The position numbers and the translations under genes were made by a program. From assembly GCA_025200525.1 (NCBI GenBank), contig CM045761.1:205812254-205876253 (forward strand): 64,000 nucleotides of DNA, written 5' to 3'. Source of the stretch: Camellia lanceoleosa. Its lineage: Eukaryota > Streptophyta > Magnoliopsida > Ericales > Theaceae. Of this stretch, positions 31,263 through 44,150 are shown in pieces. The notes under the pieces are model-generated. The model did not search any database. It was not told where the DNA came from and saw only the letters and a program-made list of their open reading frames with translations. The first letter of the stretch is position 1, and the number at the start of each line of letters is the position of its first letter.

Positions 31263-32912
31263 CTCTCTCTCTAAAAACCCTTTTCTCTTCCTTCTCTCTG
31301 CATTTTCCTATACCAAATTAGATCAAAACCTTGATTTCTTTAAATCCATTAGAGTTTTGCCTATAGCCCCTTCATCAAAGTTAGAGAACTTTTCCAGGGC
31401 TACGTTGTGTGCAGTGGAGATCGGGTTTCGGCGCCGTCGATTTTGAGGCTTTCTCCTATTTTCTCTCTAAGAACTTGAGGTAGCGGTTTTTCTTAGAGTT
31501 ATGTATACATTTTTGCATGTTCATGTTGATTTTGGAATTTTCTTTGGTGGCTTTGAAAGTTTGGTTTTTGGCTCAAGAATGTTAATGGTTTTGAAAATGG
31601 GTTCATCCCTTGTTCCTTTTTAAATGATTCTCTTGAGAGTTTTGGAAACTACATTAATTGAAGAAAGATGTTTTTGGTGAGATTCTTTCAAAAGATGAGG
31701 GAGTGTTTAGTTTTGGTGAAAAACTTACGAAATTGGGGGGTTTTGGAGGATGTTGAGAACTTATGGATTTCTTTTTTTATGTGCTAAATGAATGAATGAT
31801 TGGAAATTTCTTATTGTTATATAAAATGGAAATTTTCTTGGAATACGAGAAATAATGGATTCTGAACTTACTGTTAAAATTGTAGATATAGTCATGAAAT
31901 GATTTATTTGTTGAGAACACATGAATTTTGAAATTATTCTTACTATTGATGAATTTGAATAGATATACGGTTAACTTGTGAAATTACATTGGAAAAGGAA
32001 ATGGAAATTGTGATCACCATGATAGAATTATGTGAAAGAATTGAAATTGGGAGAGTATTGTATTGCATTGATAATTTTTGCATTAGCATTTCAATTCATT
32101 TGGTTGTTACAAATTTTGAATTAAGATTTGGAAAATTTTACATTGAGAAAGGAATGTTGTGAAATGAGATTTACTAAAATGTTTTAGGGTAAATACGTTG
32201 GTAAGTCTGGATATGAGGTGTAGATGGCATTGATTAAGTTGGCCTGAGTGTCCAGAGTGAAAGACCGAAAACACGTGAGGAGGAGGTACCACGTGCCTTC
32301 CGGTCAACTACCGGTAAAGTAGAGTTTTGGTAGTGTTAGTTATGCCTACCTACAGACAACAACCTAGGGATTACCTGAGTCGTATTTATCGCCCCTTAAA
32401 CTTGATGTAAAATTATTGAATGGTTAAATTTTCAAGTTTCCATTGAGCATGATGGTTTTCCAAAAAGATGATAACGTGACTTTCTTTAAAAAGCATGGCA
32501 TGTCATGTGCATTTCAAATTTTGGGATTTGTAAAAAATGTATATACTTTGTTAAGAATTTTTTACTGGGCTTGATGCTCACCCTATGAGATTTTAGTGCA
32601 GAAAAAGATGTGATGATTATGCCAAACTAAGTGCGTGGATATACGTGTTTAGAGCACAAGGCTCTATTTTTATTGTGATTATAATTTTTGCAAGCCAAGG
32701 GCTATACTTGTATGGGTTCGAGCAACCATTTTGTGTAACCGGGCTTAAGCCTTGGACTTTGTAGCCCCTTGAAGGCATTTATTTATTTTGACTGGATGTT
32801 TCAAATGCTATAGATTCATGTACCAAAGTCATTGAATGTATATCCACATGTGAACTATTTTGTAAACACCCTTTGATCATGTACTCGAATGTTGGAGAAT
32901 TACTTCTATTAT

Positions 32913-34962
32913 TGTAACACCCCCAAAATACAAGCATAAATACATCCATAAACATATGTTAAATGATAGCATAAATTAGGGTGAATATTCATTTCATTTT
33001 CTGAAGTTAAGGATACAAGAGAGTTTGATAAAATTAAATGCCCTATTGGCTTACACTTTTCCAAGTATTTAACTTGGTTACAACAAAATGAGCTTCACTC
33101 AATACAAATTTAGCCCTAGGCTATACAAAATCAACAAAACATGAAGCTCTTGCTTCTCAAAGGTCCATCCAATGCTATTGTCTTGGAGGAAGCGTGCCTT
33201 CATTCCTTGAAAATGTTATTCCCAAATAGGTAAGCCACAGCCCAGTAGAGATTATCTAGCACAATATATGAAACTTAGCAAAGATACAAGTACAAGTGTA
33301 TAAAGAATGTTTGAGTCAAACCTTTCATGATTATACAAATACTCATCAAATATCAATTTAAAACCTTAATCCATTCATTTCCAATTTTTATTCAGGTCAT
33401 GGTTCAATATCATTATTCCTCAACCGTTAAACTGAGACTACAACTCAATGAACTTCAAATCATACCACACATATGCATAAAACACTTTAAATTTCCATTT
33501 CATGGATATTTCATCCACGGGAAGCCATCAAATGGGACCCATGTAAACGTAAGCTATACAAGCACTACAATCACAATTTTACGGATATTTCGTCTGTGAG
33601 CTAGGCACCCATGTATAATTTCGGGACTTTCACCCAGGACACTTCGGCCAACTTAATTATAGTGGAGTCCAATCCCTTTCTCTTCCCAAACAAGCACACA
33701 TACATATGCAGTGTATTTAAAAGGATAATCAAACATGAAGCACATCCCCTTTCCATTTCCAACAAACATATATATACAATGTATATAACCACGATCACAT
33801 TTAATGGCAACCATTAGAAGATTTGTTTCAATTTACCTAATCCATATGCAATTTCTACAACAATCCAAAACTATCCTCCACCGATAGCCCAATACAATTA
33901 TCTCTAAACAGATATTCAATCTCAACAGATAGTTTATTCAAAACTTCCACAAGAGTAAATTAATACATAACCAATTTCACCATTTATGTTGACTCCCTCT
34001 CAATTTCACATTTCCATTGCCAATTCCAATTTTTGTGCAAAAATAATAGTTTTACCCAATTAGGGCAATTTACCCATTTTTCCCAAATATAAGCCAAGTG
34101 CCAAATTCATCAAAATAGATATGGTGCAACATCATTTTCAAGCCCCACATACATTACTTTCACCTACACCCAAAACCCCTCTTTATATTTTATGCCCAAA
34201 CCCTAGGTTTGTTTTAAACATCCCCAAATCACTACATTGTTACACAAGAGACAATATCTAAGCTAAATATCATATGAAAGTGTAGAAAGAATCCCTACCT
34301 CAAAAGAAAAAGATGAACCCAACGAGAGAGAAACTCCAAAAATACCGACACCCACTTCTATTCGGATCAAAAAGTAGATCTTGACGAGCTCTACCTTTTT
34401 CTCAAAGGCACTAGGGTGAAAAGAATGATGGATCTAGATGAAATCCAAGAGAGAAGGTGGATTCGAGAGAGAGAGGCTCAAGAACAACCTTTTTGGAGAG
34501 TTTTGGAGAGAGAGAGAGAGAGAGAGAGAGATATGAAAAAGTGACTCAAAACTTCATTTTCTTGGACTGATATTTACGCAGTCCGCTCGAGCATGGAAAG
34601 CCCCGCTCGAGCGTGAAACTGGACGCTCGAGCCTCGAATGCATTCTCCCAGCATCTGCAGATCTGCAAAAATGTTGAGAGTTGTAGATTCCCACTCAAGC
34701 GTGAGAATTGCCGCTCAAGCAGAGGAGCAAAATATGTGACGCCCGCTTGAGCGTAAGAATTCATGCTCGAGCGAGAAGGCCAAAATCTGGACAACACAGG
34801 TTTTGAAAATGAAGCAACCAACCTATTTCAAACGCACAATTACAACCCGATAACCAAAAATAGAGGGTAGATAAAGGAAATAAGATATGAATAACCTTTC
34901 AAACCCATACAACCCGAGCCCGGGATACAATAAGAGATGGGTTACGAACCGGAATCACTATA
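32913..34962 (-). repeat. 3' LTR of element A
   Basis: 2050 bp, on the plus strand TGTAACACCCCC to GGAATCACTATA. It contains hairpin CTATCCTCCACCGATAG (33871-33887) and seven palindrome boxes (34585-34772). A (GA)n tract is at 34505-34534. Highly similar to 44151-46211. Confidence 0.9.
34585..34773 (-). promoter_or_regulatory. GCTCGAGC palindrome array, element A 3' LTR
   Basis: Boxes start at 34585, 34605, 34625; 34693, 34713; and 34745, 34765. Every spacing within a group is exactly 20 bp. A TATA-like TAAATAT (34571-34577; reads ATATTTA on the minus strand) lies next to the first group, downstream on the minus strand. Confidence 0.7.
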
Positions 34963-34979
34963 ACCTCCCCCCCTTAAAG
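34963..34979 (-). other. Polypurine tract of element A
   Basis: The minus strand reads TTAAGGGGGGGAGGT next to the LTR start at 34962. This confirms the LTR boundary and therefore the unusual TA start. Confidence 0.8.
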
Positions 34980-35384
34980 AATTTCATCCCTGAAATTTCA
35001 ATTCAAGCTCAAAACATAATTAGACCATTCACAACAATGTTATTTTCACAAGTTCATCATTATGATCCATTCTCTGGTCATTCATACTTATCAACTCGAT
35101 ACATAATTTTCACATTGAAAACACATTTTACAATTTTCCAAACACTTGCAATGTTAAACTAAAAATCCAAATTTTCAAAATTTATCTACCATATACAATG
35201 CCTTCAAAAGTGATACAACATTCAATATTTCACATTTTCAAAACATATGCAATGTCTAAATAGAATCCACATTCCCAAAATGCCCATAACATATACGATG
35301 TTCTCATAATCTAAAACATATACAATGCTTACAATTCTCATTGTCATGATTGAAATCTTAATACAAAATTAAACATCAACAAAC

Positions 35385-35808
35385 AAGTTCGGATATCTCT
35401 CTCAGACTTCCAATTCACGTTCCCAAGGCGCTTCCTCAACTTCATGATGTTTCCACAAAACTTCAACTAAAGGGATTGTCTTGCCTCGTAAGACTTGGTC
35501 CCGTCTATCCAAGACTCTCACCGGTCTCTCCTCATACAAGGCATCCTCATCTACCTCTAAATCGGTCCAACCAACACATGCGATGGATCCGGCTTATACT
35601 TCCAAAGCATACTAATATGAAACATGTCATGTACTCTAGAAAGTTATGGCGGCAACACCAATCGATAAGCAACCTCTCCGACCTGCTTAAGGATCTCAAA
35701 ATGCCCAATGAACCGAGGGGATAACTTCCCGCTCTTCCCAAATCTTATCAAACCCTGCCTTGGTAATATTTTCAAGAACACATGATCTCCCACCTCAAAA
35801 GACAAGAG
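35385..35808 (-). pseudogene. Element A integrase C-terminus and chromodomain, separated
   Basis: Minus-strand sequence parallel to 49097-49520 of element 4: the 'FEVGDHVFLKI'-type stretch begins at the insertion edge, followed by the GPF region, MLRKY region and chromodomain. It is cut from the rest of the integrase by the 3.77-kb LTR at 35809-39576 and has small frame breaks. Confidence 0.75.
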
Positions 35809-37310
35809 TGTAGACCCGACTTTCTTTGCGTGCCCCCCTTTTCGAAGAGACGCGAATTGGTCTCTTATAGTTCAGACTCCTGTCACGGTTCTAAATCTAA
35901 TCTCACAAAGTGCAATGTGAGACTGATAAACACCAAAGAGTCCAATCTGGCAAATCATTTTGAAAAATCAAATTTTAAATCAAATAATGCCAAAACTAGA
36001 CTACTTTGCCAGATTACAGAGTCGACACCTAAATATTTTATTTTGAAAAATTTAGGAAACCCTAACTCGTGCCAAAGGCCACGTGTCCGTCATCACCAAA
36101 GTTGCCTCGGCTTAGGAACTTGGGTACGAGACAGGAAGGTCCTGAAATGAGCACCCCCGCTCGCCCGATCAAAAGATCGACCTCTACTAATCATGATATG
36201 TTGTTTTATAAACTTCATGTGTTCTTAAATCAATTATTAGCTAACTTTACTATGTGACGCACACAAGCAAGTACAAACTAAGTCGCGAAAATTGGAACAT
36301 TACAACTTATGTTTGTTTTCGAAAATGGTTTGAAAGTGCCACTCGCAAGTGGGCTAAAGCACGGATTTGCCACCCTCAAGTGGGCTTAAAACATGATTTT
36401 GCCAATTCGTAAAGTGGGCTTAAAACTCACAATCATCGAATTGTTCCAATTCAGGCAACAAAGCCTTCACCCACAGGCATTCATGCAGTTAAGCACTTAA
36501 GTAAATAGCCTCATGGCAAGCATGCTATTATGGCAACACTCACACTCATGCAAGTATGTTAAAGCGTAACACTTACAGTGTACTCCGAGCCAAAACAAAA
36601 GCTAGTTAGAAAAATGCATGATCCTAACTATACAAAATGCCTAATGCAACACATGCAATATGCAATTAATAGGCTCGGCTATCTAAGATGGCATATGAAT
36701 GCAACAATTTGATACATGTATTCAAAGAAGTATTGAAATACGATGCAGTTTGAATGATGCGCTGAGCCTTGGTGCATGCAAGACAAATGAATGATGCAAA
36801 CATGCAAGCATAAGGTATGCTAATCAAAACGTGCCCTAATCTAACCATCGAAAGTGGTTAAGTAAAAGGGAGAAAGAAGTGGGGTTGGAAGACATGCACA
36901 CACACACGCACCCTTATTACAACATTGTGCCCTCTCGAAGGAGGGTCCGAATAAATAAGCTAAGCTACACTAAGCTAAGCTAATTATTACAAACCAGTTA
37001 ATTAACTATTCTAGCTAATTAATTATTACAACACAAATTAACTAGCTATGCTAAGCTAATTAAAATATTACAAAACATATTAAACTAATTAATTACAACA
37101 TATGTATTAATTAGTTACAACTAGCTAATGAAGCGATAAAGTGGCCCCGCAGGCGAGGAAAGCGTGCATGCTCGATTGCTTTCTCCCAAAAATCCATCGC
37201 CTTGCCACAAGCTGTCTCTATTTGCACCTTTTCTATTTTTTGAATATCGAACCAACTTCCAAACTGCCACAGCTCCAAAACAGGAACATTTTGCACAAAA
37301 ATGGACTGGT

Positions 37311-37405
37311 GGCCGGTCGGCCACAAAAGGTGGCTGTTGGCCACAAACACTGGCCGGTCGGCTAGTTTAATGGCCGGTCGGCTACCCCAAGTGGCTGGTC
37401 GGCCA
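37311..37405 (-). promoter_or_regulatory. GGCCGGTCGGCC palindrome array, internal
   Basis: Boxes start at 37311, 37332, 37352, 37372 and 37393; pitch 20-21 bp. GGCCGGTCGGCC is a near-perfect palindrome. This is the second array in the same LTR, about 1.9 kb from the promoter-proximal one. Confidence 0.6.
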
Positions 37406-39162
37406 TCCCTTTTTCCAAAATTCTATTTTTGCTGCAACAGAGAGCAACAGAGGCAAAGTAATTTATTTGCAAGGAAATGTGTGTACTGCCCCCCTCCTCA
37501 TCATTTCTCAAGCTCAAAGGAGTGTGGCACTTGGCTCTTAAGTCACCAATCAAGCATTTTCATGCATGATGGTCAAAGAACCAAGCTTGTACAAGCTTAA
37601 TGAATGCACACATAAGACTCAAATGGCCACCACCTTATCATGCATGATCAAGGGTGACGGCGACCAAGAAACATGACACGTTTCATCACTTTGAGTATGA
37701 AACGTCCCACATTTCTTGTGTTTGGATTAACATCCGATCCAAACACATGAAATGCAACACAAATGCTTATCTTGTTCATGTTTTACTTTGCTCATTTTAT
37801 TTACACATTTTAGCATTACCAAGCCATTCTTTTGTCAATTTGTCCAAGGTGATTGTCCTCTAATGAGAGAGGGCTCAGCCAAAGGATGCTTTAAGACATG
37901 AGAAAGATCATGCCTTTGACTAGTAGAAACCCTCAAAAGAGAGTTAAAGCCATTGATCACAAGCTCTATCTTAAGCTTAAACACAATCATAAGGTTAACC
38001 AACCCTCAAAGCAAATAGAAAAATGAAGAAATGAGGGAGGTTGCATATTTTTCAGTGCTGAAATGGCATGAAAAATAGTGCTACAACATGCAAGCAACGC
38101 ATGCACAACATGTTAAGAGCCAAAAGCATTAAAGCTAGTGAAGAGCACTACACTAAAGGCATGCAATATCAAGCTTAAATGATCAAACAAGCTCTGGAAT
38201 AAGCTTAAACATACCAAATCAGTGGCTAAATCATACTGAAATAGAAGTACAAAAAGCAATAAAAACATGCTCATGTATTGGCTCACAAACAAGACTCAAA
38301 GCACAACTCTCAAAATCAATGAAAGAATGGAATATGTGAGAGTGTAGCAAAGATATATGCACTGAAATCACATGCTAAATGATGCTATATCATGCAATCA
38401 TCTCAAGTAAAGCATGTTAGAGGCCTTAAAATACAAAGCTAGTAAAGGCCTATTACACTACAACCATACAAGGCAAGACTCATATGACCAAGAAGGCTCA
38501 AAACAGAGCTAAAACATGCTAAATCAGTAGCAAAAAAAAAATGAGATAGAGCCACAAAAAAGGTAGAAAAACATGCTCACATGCTAAGCCATCTACACAT
38601 GCAAACAAGACACAAGGATGGGAGGCCACCCCCTCTTATTTTGGACCTTAAAACCAACTTTTTACCACTGAAATTCCCCTAGAATTCAGTGGTTAAAAGG
38701 GCAAGAAAAGGGGGTTTCAAAAGCTTTGAAAGATGGCTCGAAAGACTTTACAAGCCAAAGAGCAAAGGGAGCAAACCACCCCCTAACTAAACAAGACTTA
38801 AAAAATCATTTTGAAGCCTTAAAAATAGAGTTTTTTAGAGGTTAAAACTAGCCTCAAAGTAGCATGCAAAGGTGGTCAAACAAGTAACTAAAGCAAAGTT
38901 TAAAAGGGACAAGTCCTTACCCTTGAAGCACAACAACAAAACAGCAAAGATTCTGAGCTAAAACCACTTTTAGAAACTCAAACAAGGCCTCCAAGAACCT
39001 CAGTTCCAAGGTAAAGGTGTTTGGTCAAGGGTCTTAGTGCAAATGTGTAGAGAAAACTCACTTCAAGCACAAAATAAGAAGAGAGAGAGGATTCTAGAGA
39101 GAGAGGCAGAAATTTTGCTCACCAATATTTTGTAACCCTAAAAATGGGGGAGAGACCTCCCA

Positions 39163-39170
39163 TTATATAG
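39163..39170 (-). promoter_or_regulatory. TATA box of Tat-like LTR copy 2
   Basis: TTATATAG on the plus strand (CTATATAA on minus), about 100 bp downstream of the palindrome array, as in copy 1. Confidence 0.6.
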
Positions 39171-39268
39171 AAATGCAAGCCAAAAGCTTGCTTTCATCCC
39201 TCCATATATGGAGGATACACTCAGTGATCAACAGTTGGCACATAAAATATCTGAAAAAGGAGAAAAAT

Positions 39269-39383
39269 GGCCGTTGGCCATCATTAGTGGCCGACCGGCC
39301 ATCAATGTGGCTGATCAGCCACCATTGATGGCCGGCAGGCACAAGCCATGGCTGAGGGACACTGGGGATGGCCGACAAGCCAC
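39269..39383 (-). promoter_or_regulatory. GGCCGACCGGCC palindrome array, promoter-proximal
   Basis: Boxes start at 39269, 39289, 39309, 39330, 39350 and 39370; pitch 20 bp with one 21. The central ones (GGCCGACCGGCC, GGCTGATCAGCC) are palindromes with changed bases on both sides of the centre. Confidence 0.65.
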
Positions 39384-39576
39384 CCTCTCCTCCAAATTCA
39401 AAGCAACAAGCTCTTGGTCCACAACCAAGCACAAAACAGAAAAAATTAGAGGCTCCAAGGCAAGGCGCTCAGCTGAGACCTTCAGAGACTCAAAATGAAC
39501 ACGAGCGAGCACAATCATCGGGTGTTCAAACGATGACGTCCAAGTCTTGAGGATGGTCAAAAATGGGGTGTCTACA

Positions 39577-40793
39577 AAGGGTCTCCTCCTACGGTCTGCG
39601 TAGCTCTTTTGGCGACTTTGGGCTATAACTAACCTCTTACGAATAAGTACCACCTTCTCTGTCGTTTCCCGAACTAGCTCTGGGCCCAACAGGTGCATTA
39701 CCCATCTCGGCCCAACACACCGGAGATTTACACGGTCTTCCATACAAGGTCTCAAACGGTGCCATGCCAATGCTCGATTGGAAACTGTTGTTATAGGAAA
39801 ACTTCACCAAGGGCAGGTGCCACTTCCACGACCCCTTAAAATCAAGGACACAGCCTTGAAACATATCCTCAAGGATCTTAATGGTACGCTCAGACTGCCC
39901 GTCAGTCTGAGGATGATACACAGTGCTAAAGGTCAACCTAGTGCCCAAGGCACTTTGCAAACTCTGCCACAATCGGGCTATGAAATGCGGATCTCTATTC
40001 GAAACAATTGTCACAGGGATTCCGTGCAATCTCACTATGTCCCTGATATATGAGTCGGCTAGATGGTCTACCGAATCACTCACGCGCATAGGTATAAAGT
40101 ACGCGGACTTGGTTAACTGGTCAACTACCACCCAAATGGTATCATCGGCCGCTGAGTCCTTGAAGGCGACAACAAAATCCATCGTGACATGTTTCCATTT
40201 CCACTTCAGAGGCAAGGGTTGTAACAAACCCATCGCCTCGATGCTCGGCCTTCACTTGTCGACAAGTAAGACACTTCGACATTTAACACGCTACATCTTT
40301 CTTCATACCCCTCCACCAAAACTCGCGACTCAGATCATGATACATCTTTGTGCCTCCCGAATGCATCATAAGGCGTGAATGGTGAAATTCTCAAAGTACT
40401 TCCTCTCAAGACTCGTACAAATAAACGATCTCGGTATCTAACACTAGAGTCAGGATACACACTCAAGCCCCGTTCTACTTTCCCCCTAGAGATCTTCTCC
40501 CTAAGGATCTCTACCTCAAGATCACCCCTCTGTGCTTCTAACACTTCGTTCACCAGAGTAGGTTGTACAACCATAGAAAACAAGGTCGCAGATTCAACGG
40601 ACTCTCCAAGGTACAAGTCAAACTTCCTAAGAGTACCCAACATTTTCCACTCCCGATGGCAATACAAGCCACACTACTGATGGACCTCCTACTCAAAGCA
40701 TCAGCCACAACATTGGCCTTCCTCGGATGATAATGTAACTCGAAGTTATAGTCCTCTATGAACTCCATCCACCTCCTCTGCCTCAAATTCAAG
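39577..40793 (-). pseudogene. Element A RNase H tail and integrase, broken
   Basis: 40550-40792 ends RNase H ([11 protein letters not shown]). 40335-40667 is the linker toward the integrase zinc-binding region. 39637-40233 (198 aa) is the catalytic core: Asp19 (MDFV), then VSNRDPHF near residues 77-84, where the family has Asp before Arg, and Glu115 in DGQSERT. So the second catalytic Asp is Asn79 here, and this integrase should be inactive. The C-terminus is displaced to 35385-35808 by the inserted LTR. Confidence 0.85.
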
Positions 40794-40945
40794 TCTTTCT
40801 ATGTAAACAGATACTTCAGACTCTTGTGATCAGAAAATACCTCGAATTTCTCACCATACAAACAGTGTCTCCAAATCTTTAAAGCAAAGATCACTGCTAC
40901 TAATTCTAAGTCGTGAGTGGGATAGTCCCTCTCGTGTGTTTTTAA

Positions 40946-42019
40946 CTAACATGAGCCATAGGCCACTACTTTTCCCTCTTGCATTAATACACAACCTAGA
41001 CCTTCTCGTGAAGCATCACAATAAACTGAATAGCCTAAACCCCTCTCTGGGATAATTAAAACTGGAGCAGTGGTGAGTCTAATCTTACGCTCTTGAAATG
41101 ACTTTTCACAAGTCTCATTCCATACAAATTTAACTCCTTTCCTCGTCAATCTAGTTAACGGTGAAGCTAGTCTAGAGAAATCCTTCATAAATCTCCGGTA
41201 ATACCTGGCCAACCCTAGAAAACTACGAATCTCAAAAGTATTCTTAGGTTGTGCCCAATCTTGCATTGCCTCTATCTTGGATGAGTCTACAGTCACCCCT
41301 TCCCCAGATACCACGTGACCTAAGAACTTAACCTGTTCTAGCCAAAACTCGCACTTCCCAAACTTAGCATACAGCTTATGGGCGCAGAGTAACTCAAGCA
41401 CCACTCGTAAGTGTTCCTTGTACTCCTCCCCAGAGCGTAAGTAAATCAGAATGTCGTCCACAATGACAACCACAAATCGATCTAGGAACTCACTAAAGAT
41501 TCAGTTCATCAAATCCATAAACACCGCTGGAGCATTGGTTAGCCCAAAAGGCATCACAAGAAACTCATAATGGCCATAACGCTGCATTTTAATGTCGTCT
41601 TTGGGATATCCTCCTTTCACTCTTAACCGATGGTAACCTAACCTCATGTCTATCTTAGAGAAACAACAAGACCCTTTTAACTGATCAAACAGGTCATCTA
41701 TGCTAGGCATTGGATATTTATTTTTGACAGTAACCCGGTTCAACTTTTTGTAGTCAATACAAAGTCGTAAGGCTCCATCTTTCTTCTTAGCAAAGAGAGC
41801 CGGTGCTCCCCAAGGTAAAGTACTAGGGCGTATGAAACCCTTGTCTAACAGTTCTTGGAGCTGAACTTTTAACTCACTCAACTCAGCAGGTGTAAACCGA
41901 TATGGTGCCATAGAAATCGGTGCCATGCCAGGCACTAAATCAATAGAGAACTCGATCTCTTGGTGAGGTGGTAAAGTAGTAAAATCCTCGGGAAAGACAT
42001 CCGAATACTCACAAACCAC
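40946..42019 (-). pseudogene. Element A reverse transcriptase/RNase H with one in-frame stop
   Basis: The minus frame from 42019 reads [55 protein letters not shown], then a TGA (41501-41503). It continues in the same frame with [10 protein letters not shown] (catalytic Asp pair), [22 protein letters not shown] and the start of RNase H ([16 protein letters not shown]), ending at 40946. This is the least damaged RT in the window, at about 357 codons. Confidence 0.88.
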
Positions 42020-42254
42020 TCTTGGCAGCTCAACTTGAATTTCATCACACTCGCTATTCTGAACATTAGCAAGAAGACAACTAAGTTCACTCTACCCACG
42101 TGGATCTTACACCGGTGATAAAAGCCTATCCACCTGGTCTCCCAAGAAATAAAAGCAATCGCCACTCGAGGTACATACAATAACCCTGTGACGATAACAA
42201 TCTATAACGGCCCGATATGACGATAACCAGTCCATACCCAGAATAACATCAAAA

Positions 42255-42536
42255 CTAGTCATATCGAGCAAAACAAATGCAAATGGAAGCGACCTCTATA
42301 TCACAACCCCAACACCCCTGTTTCAAGATGACCTCACCACCAATAGGGGACTCTACACAAATAGGAGATGCTAACTGTGCCAACTTCAACCCCAAAACTG
42401 ATACAAATGTAGATAAGATAAAAGAATGGGATGCACTTGTATCAATCAATACACTAGCAACTGAATTACAAAACAAGAAGGTGCCTCTAACAACAGATGA
42501 AGCTGGTACAAGTCCTGGCATGGTAATAGTATACAC
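42255..42536 (-). pseudogene. Element A aspartic protease
   Basis: 93-aa minus frame with the protease fold start (SVVRGTFLFCNSVASVLIDT). The active site reads DTSASHS where the family and element 1 have DTGASHS; the Gly-to-Ser change is shared with element 3 (near 53370). After PIGGEVIL the frame deteriorates before RT begins at 42019. Confidence 0.75.
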
Positions 42537-42689
42537 AAGCCCCGTTGGCCTCTAATCTACCTGCTCACCCCTTGGAGCATAGGCCTGCTGCATTGACTGA
42601 GCCGAATAAGCTCCCTGATTGGCCCTCGAGGCTTGTGCTGGCTGGTGACTCTGTGTTTGTCTCGAACCAGACACACCAGACGTGCCACC

Positions 42690-43745
42690 CAACTATGGGC
42701 AAGATCTCTTCAAGTGCTCCGCCTGGCCACACTGATAACAAGTGAGCGACTGACCTCTACCTTGACTTTGGCTTTGGGAATGAGCAGAAGATAAAGCTAT
42801 TTGCTACCCCCCCTCCCCTTTGTGGACAAGCTAGAGACTTGTGACCCAACTGGCCACACTTGAAGCAAGTCACATCTCCCTGACCACCTCTCCCAGAACC
42901 CGAGCTAGGCACTGGAAAGGTAGACCTCGGCTGAACTCCCTGGGACTGTTGAGGGTTAGAACCCCTCTGCCTCTTACCATCCCCTTGACTATCCTAACTC
43001 CTCCTAAAGCCCCTCATCCTCTCCTCCTTAGCCTGCATGATGGTCTCAATATGGGCCGCCGCCTCCACAAGGCGCCCATAGTCTCTAATCATGGACCCAG
43101 GTCCTCAACCTCTTCTCGAACTCCAGACAACGGCGCTCCTCAGTCGCCACCAACTCAGGTGCAAACCTAGAAAGGCTTGTGAAAGCTCAAACTCGGCTAC
43201 TGGTGTATTCAACTACTTGAGGCAAGAAAACTGATCCCTCAACTTCTCCCTAACAGTGGCAGGCAAGTACTTGTCCTGGAAAGTATCGACGAAAGCCTCC
43301 CAAGTCCCTTCAATGCGTCCCTGCGCATATTTCCACCATTGACCCGCGTCTCCCTTCAACTGAAAGGATGCCAAGGTCACTCTCAAACCCTCGTCTTCGA
43401 TGCCAAGCATCTTAAACGTCTTCACCATCTATTCCAACCACTCGTCTGCCTTCAGTGGCACCTTTAGGTCACCCAAAAACTCATCCGGATTAGATCGAAA
43501 AAATTCTTCAAAAAAGGCCCCGCCAACCGCTTGGGCTTGGACTTGATTGTCAGCCCTGAGAATGTCATGGATTCCCTCAGTGCTTCGGCCATTTTACGGG
43601 CTAAGACGCCCATAGCTTGCTGACCTACTAGCTCGGCCACGTTGGCCTGACCAATTCCCTCCTCCTGCACTGGAATATCATCCGATATTGGCACTTTGTG
43701 CCTCCTAGGCCTACCATGCTTGCTACCACGACCACGTCCTGACAT
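42690..43745 (-). pseudogene. Element A gag, broken
   Basis: The minus frame starts with ATG at 43743-43745, MSGRGRGSKHGRPRRHK, a basic N-terminus. Capsid sequence is at 43213-43428 (LKGDAGQWWKYAQGR, YLPATVREKLRDQF). Two CCHC-type knuckles are readable near 42838-42880 (CFKCGQLGHKS) and 42700-42745 (CYQCGQAEH). Frameshifts separate these parts. Confidence 0.8.
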
Positions 43746-44135
43746 CCTAATGAAGGTAACACAAGAAATTAGCATATTCACAAATGTGCCAAAGTTAACT
43801 CACTCGCGTCCTAATACATTGGACAATTGTAGTTCACTCCACGTAAGCGCATAATCATGTAGACATATACAAATTTCACCTTCGAATGATGACCGTCCCG
43901 TAACGTTGCTAGAGTTCTAATCAAAAATAGCAGTGATCAAGTGTCTTTCTAACGGGATTCGTAGAAACCCATAGACCCAATCAACATTCAAGAAATTCAA
44001 TCCCATACCCAAATAATCACATAAAAATATTGTCATATAAGCACATACTGTCTAAACTTAAGTCTCTAACATGCGAGACAAACCCATTGTAGTGTTAACT
44101 ACTTCCCACGTACCTAAAGTATTCAAACTCGGTAT

Positions 44136-44147
44136 GCTCTGATACCA
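44136..44147 (-). other. Primer binding site, element A
   Basis: The minus strand reads TGGTATCAGAGC, complementary to the initiator tRNA-Met 3' end, a few bases from the LTR end at 44151. Confidence 0.88.
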
Positions 44148-44150
44148 AGT

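Larger units (their letters stand above)
30768..32912 (+). mobile_element. Solo LTR 'B', first part
   Basis: It starts TGTGATGATC after ATAAG (30763-30767). The LTR continues at 46217-46275 and ends GGGCGTTACA, followed by ATAAG (46276-46280), so the solo LTR is about 2.2 kb once the inserted element A is discounted. It carries a CACGTG-type palindrome array (31014-31188) and a TATA box (31251-31262). 'ttgaggtagcgg' near 31478 corresponds to the family-A landmark. Confidence 0.8.
35809..39576 (-). mobile_element. Tat/Ogre-like solo LTR, copy 2
   Basis: 3768 bp, on the plus strand TGTAGACCCGAC to GGGGTGTCTACA, i.e. minus orientation TGTAGACACCCC to GGGTCTACA. It is flanked by AAGAG (35804-35808) and AAGGG (39577-39581), a 5-bp target duplication with one difference. 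It interrupts the integrase of element A. No internal region or PBS is present, so it is a solo LTR. Its length agrees with the LTR of copy 3 (about 3758 bp). It has two palindrome arrays and a TATA box (39163-39170). Confidence 0.88.

Noticed and set aside
34585..34773. Regularly spaced palindromes, superficially like a CRISPR array
   Set aside because: The repeats are 8-10 bp, spacers are about 12 bp, and the context is a plant LTR promoter. A CRISPR array would not fit this genome or these lengths.
35482..36257. ORFs 35476-35724, 35782-36150 and 36069-36257 as possible host genes
   Set aside because: The first is opposite the element A chromodomain region, and the others cross or lie in the Tat-like LTR edge. 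They are chance frames.
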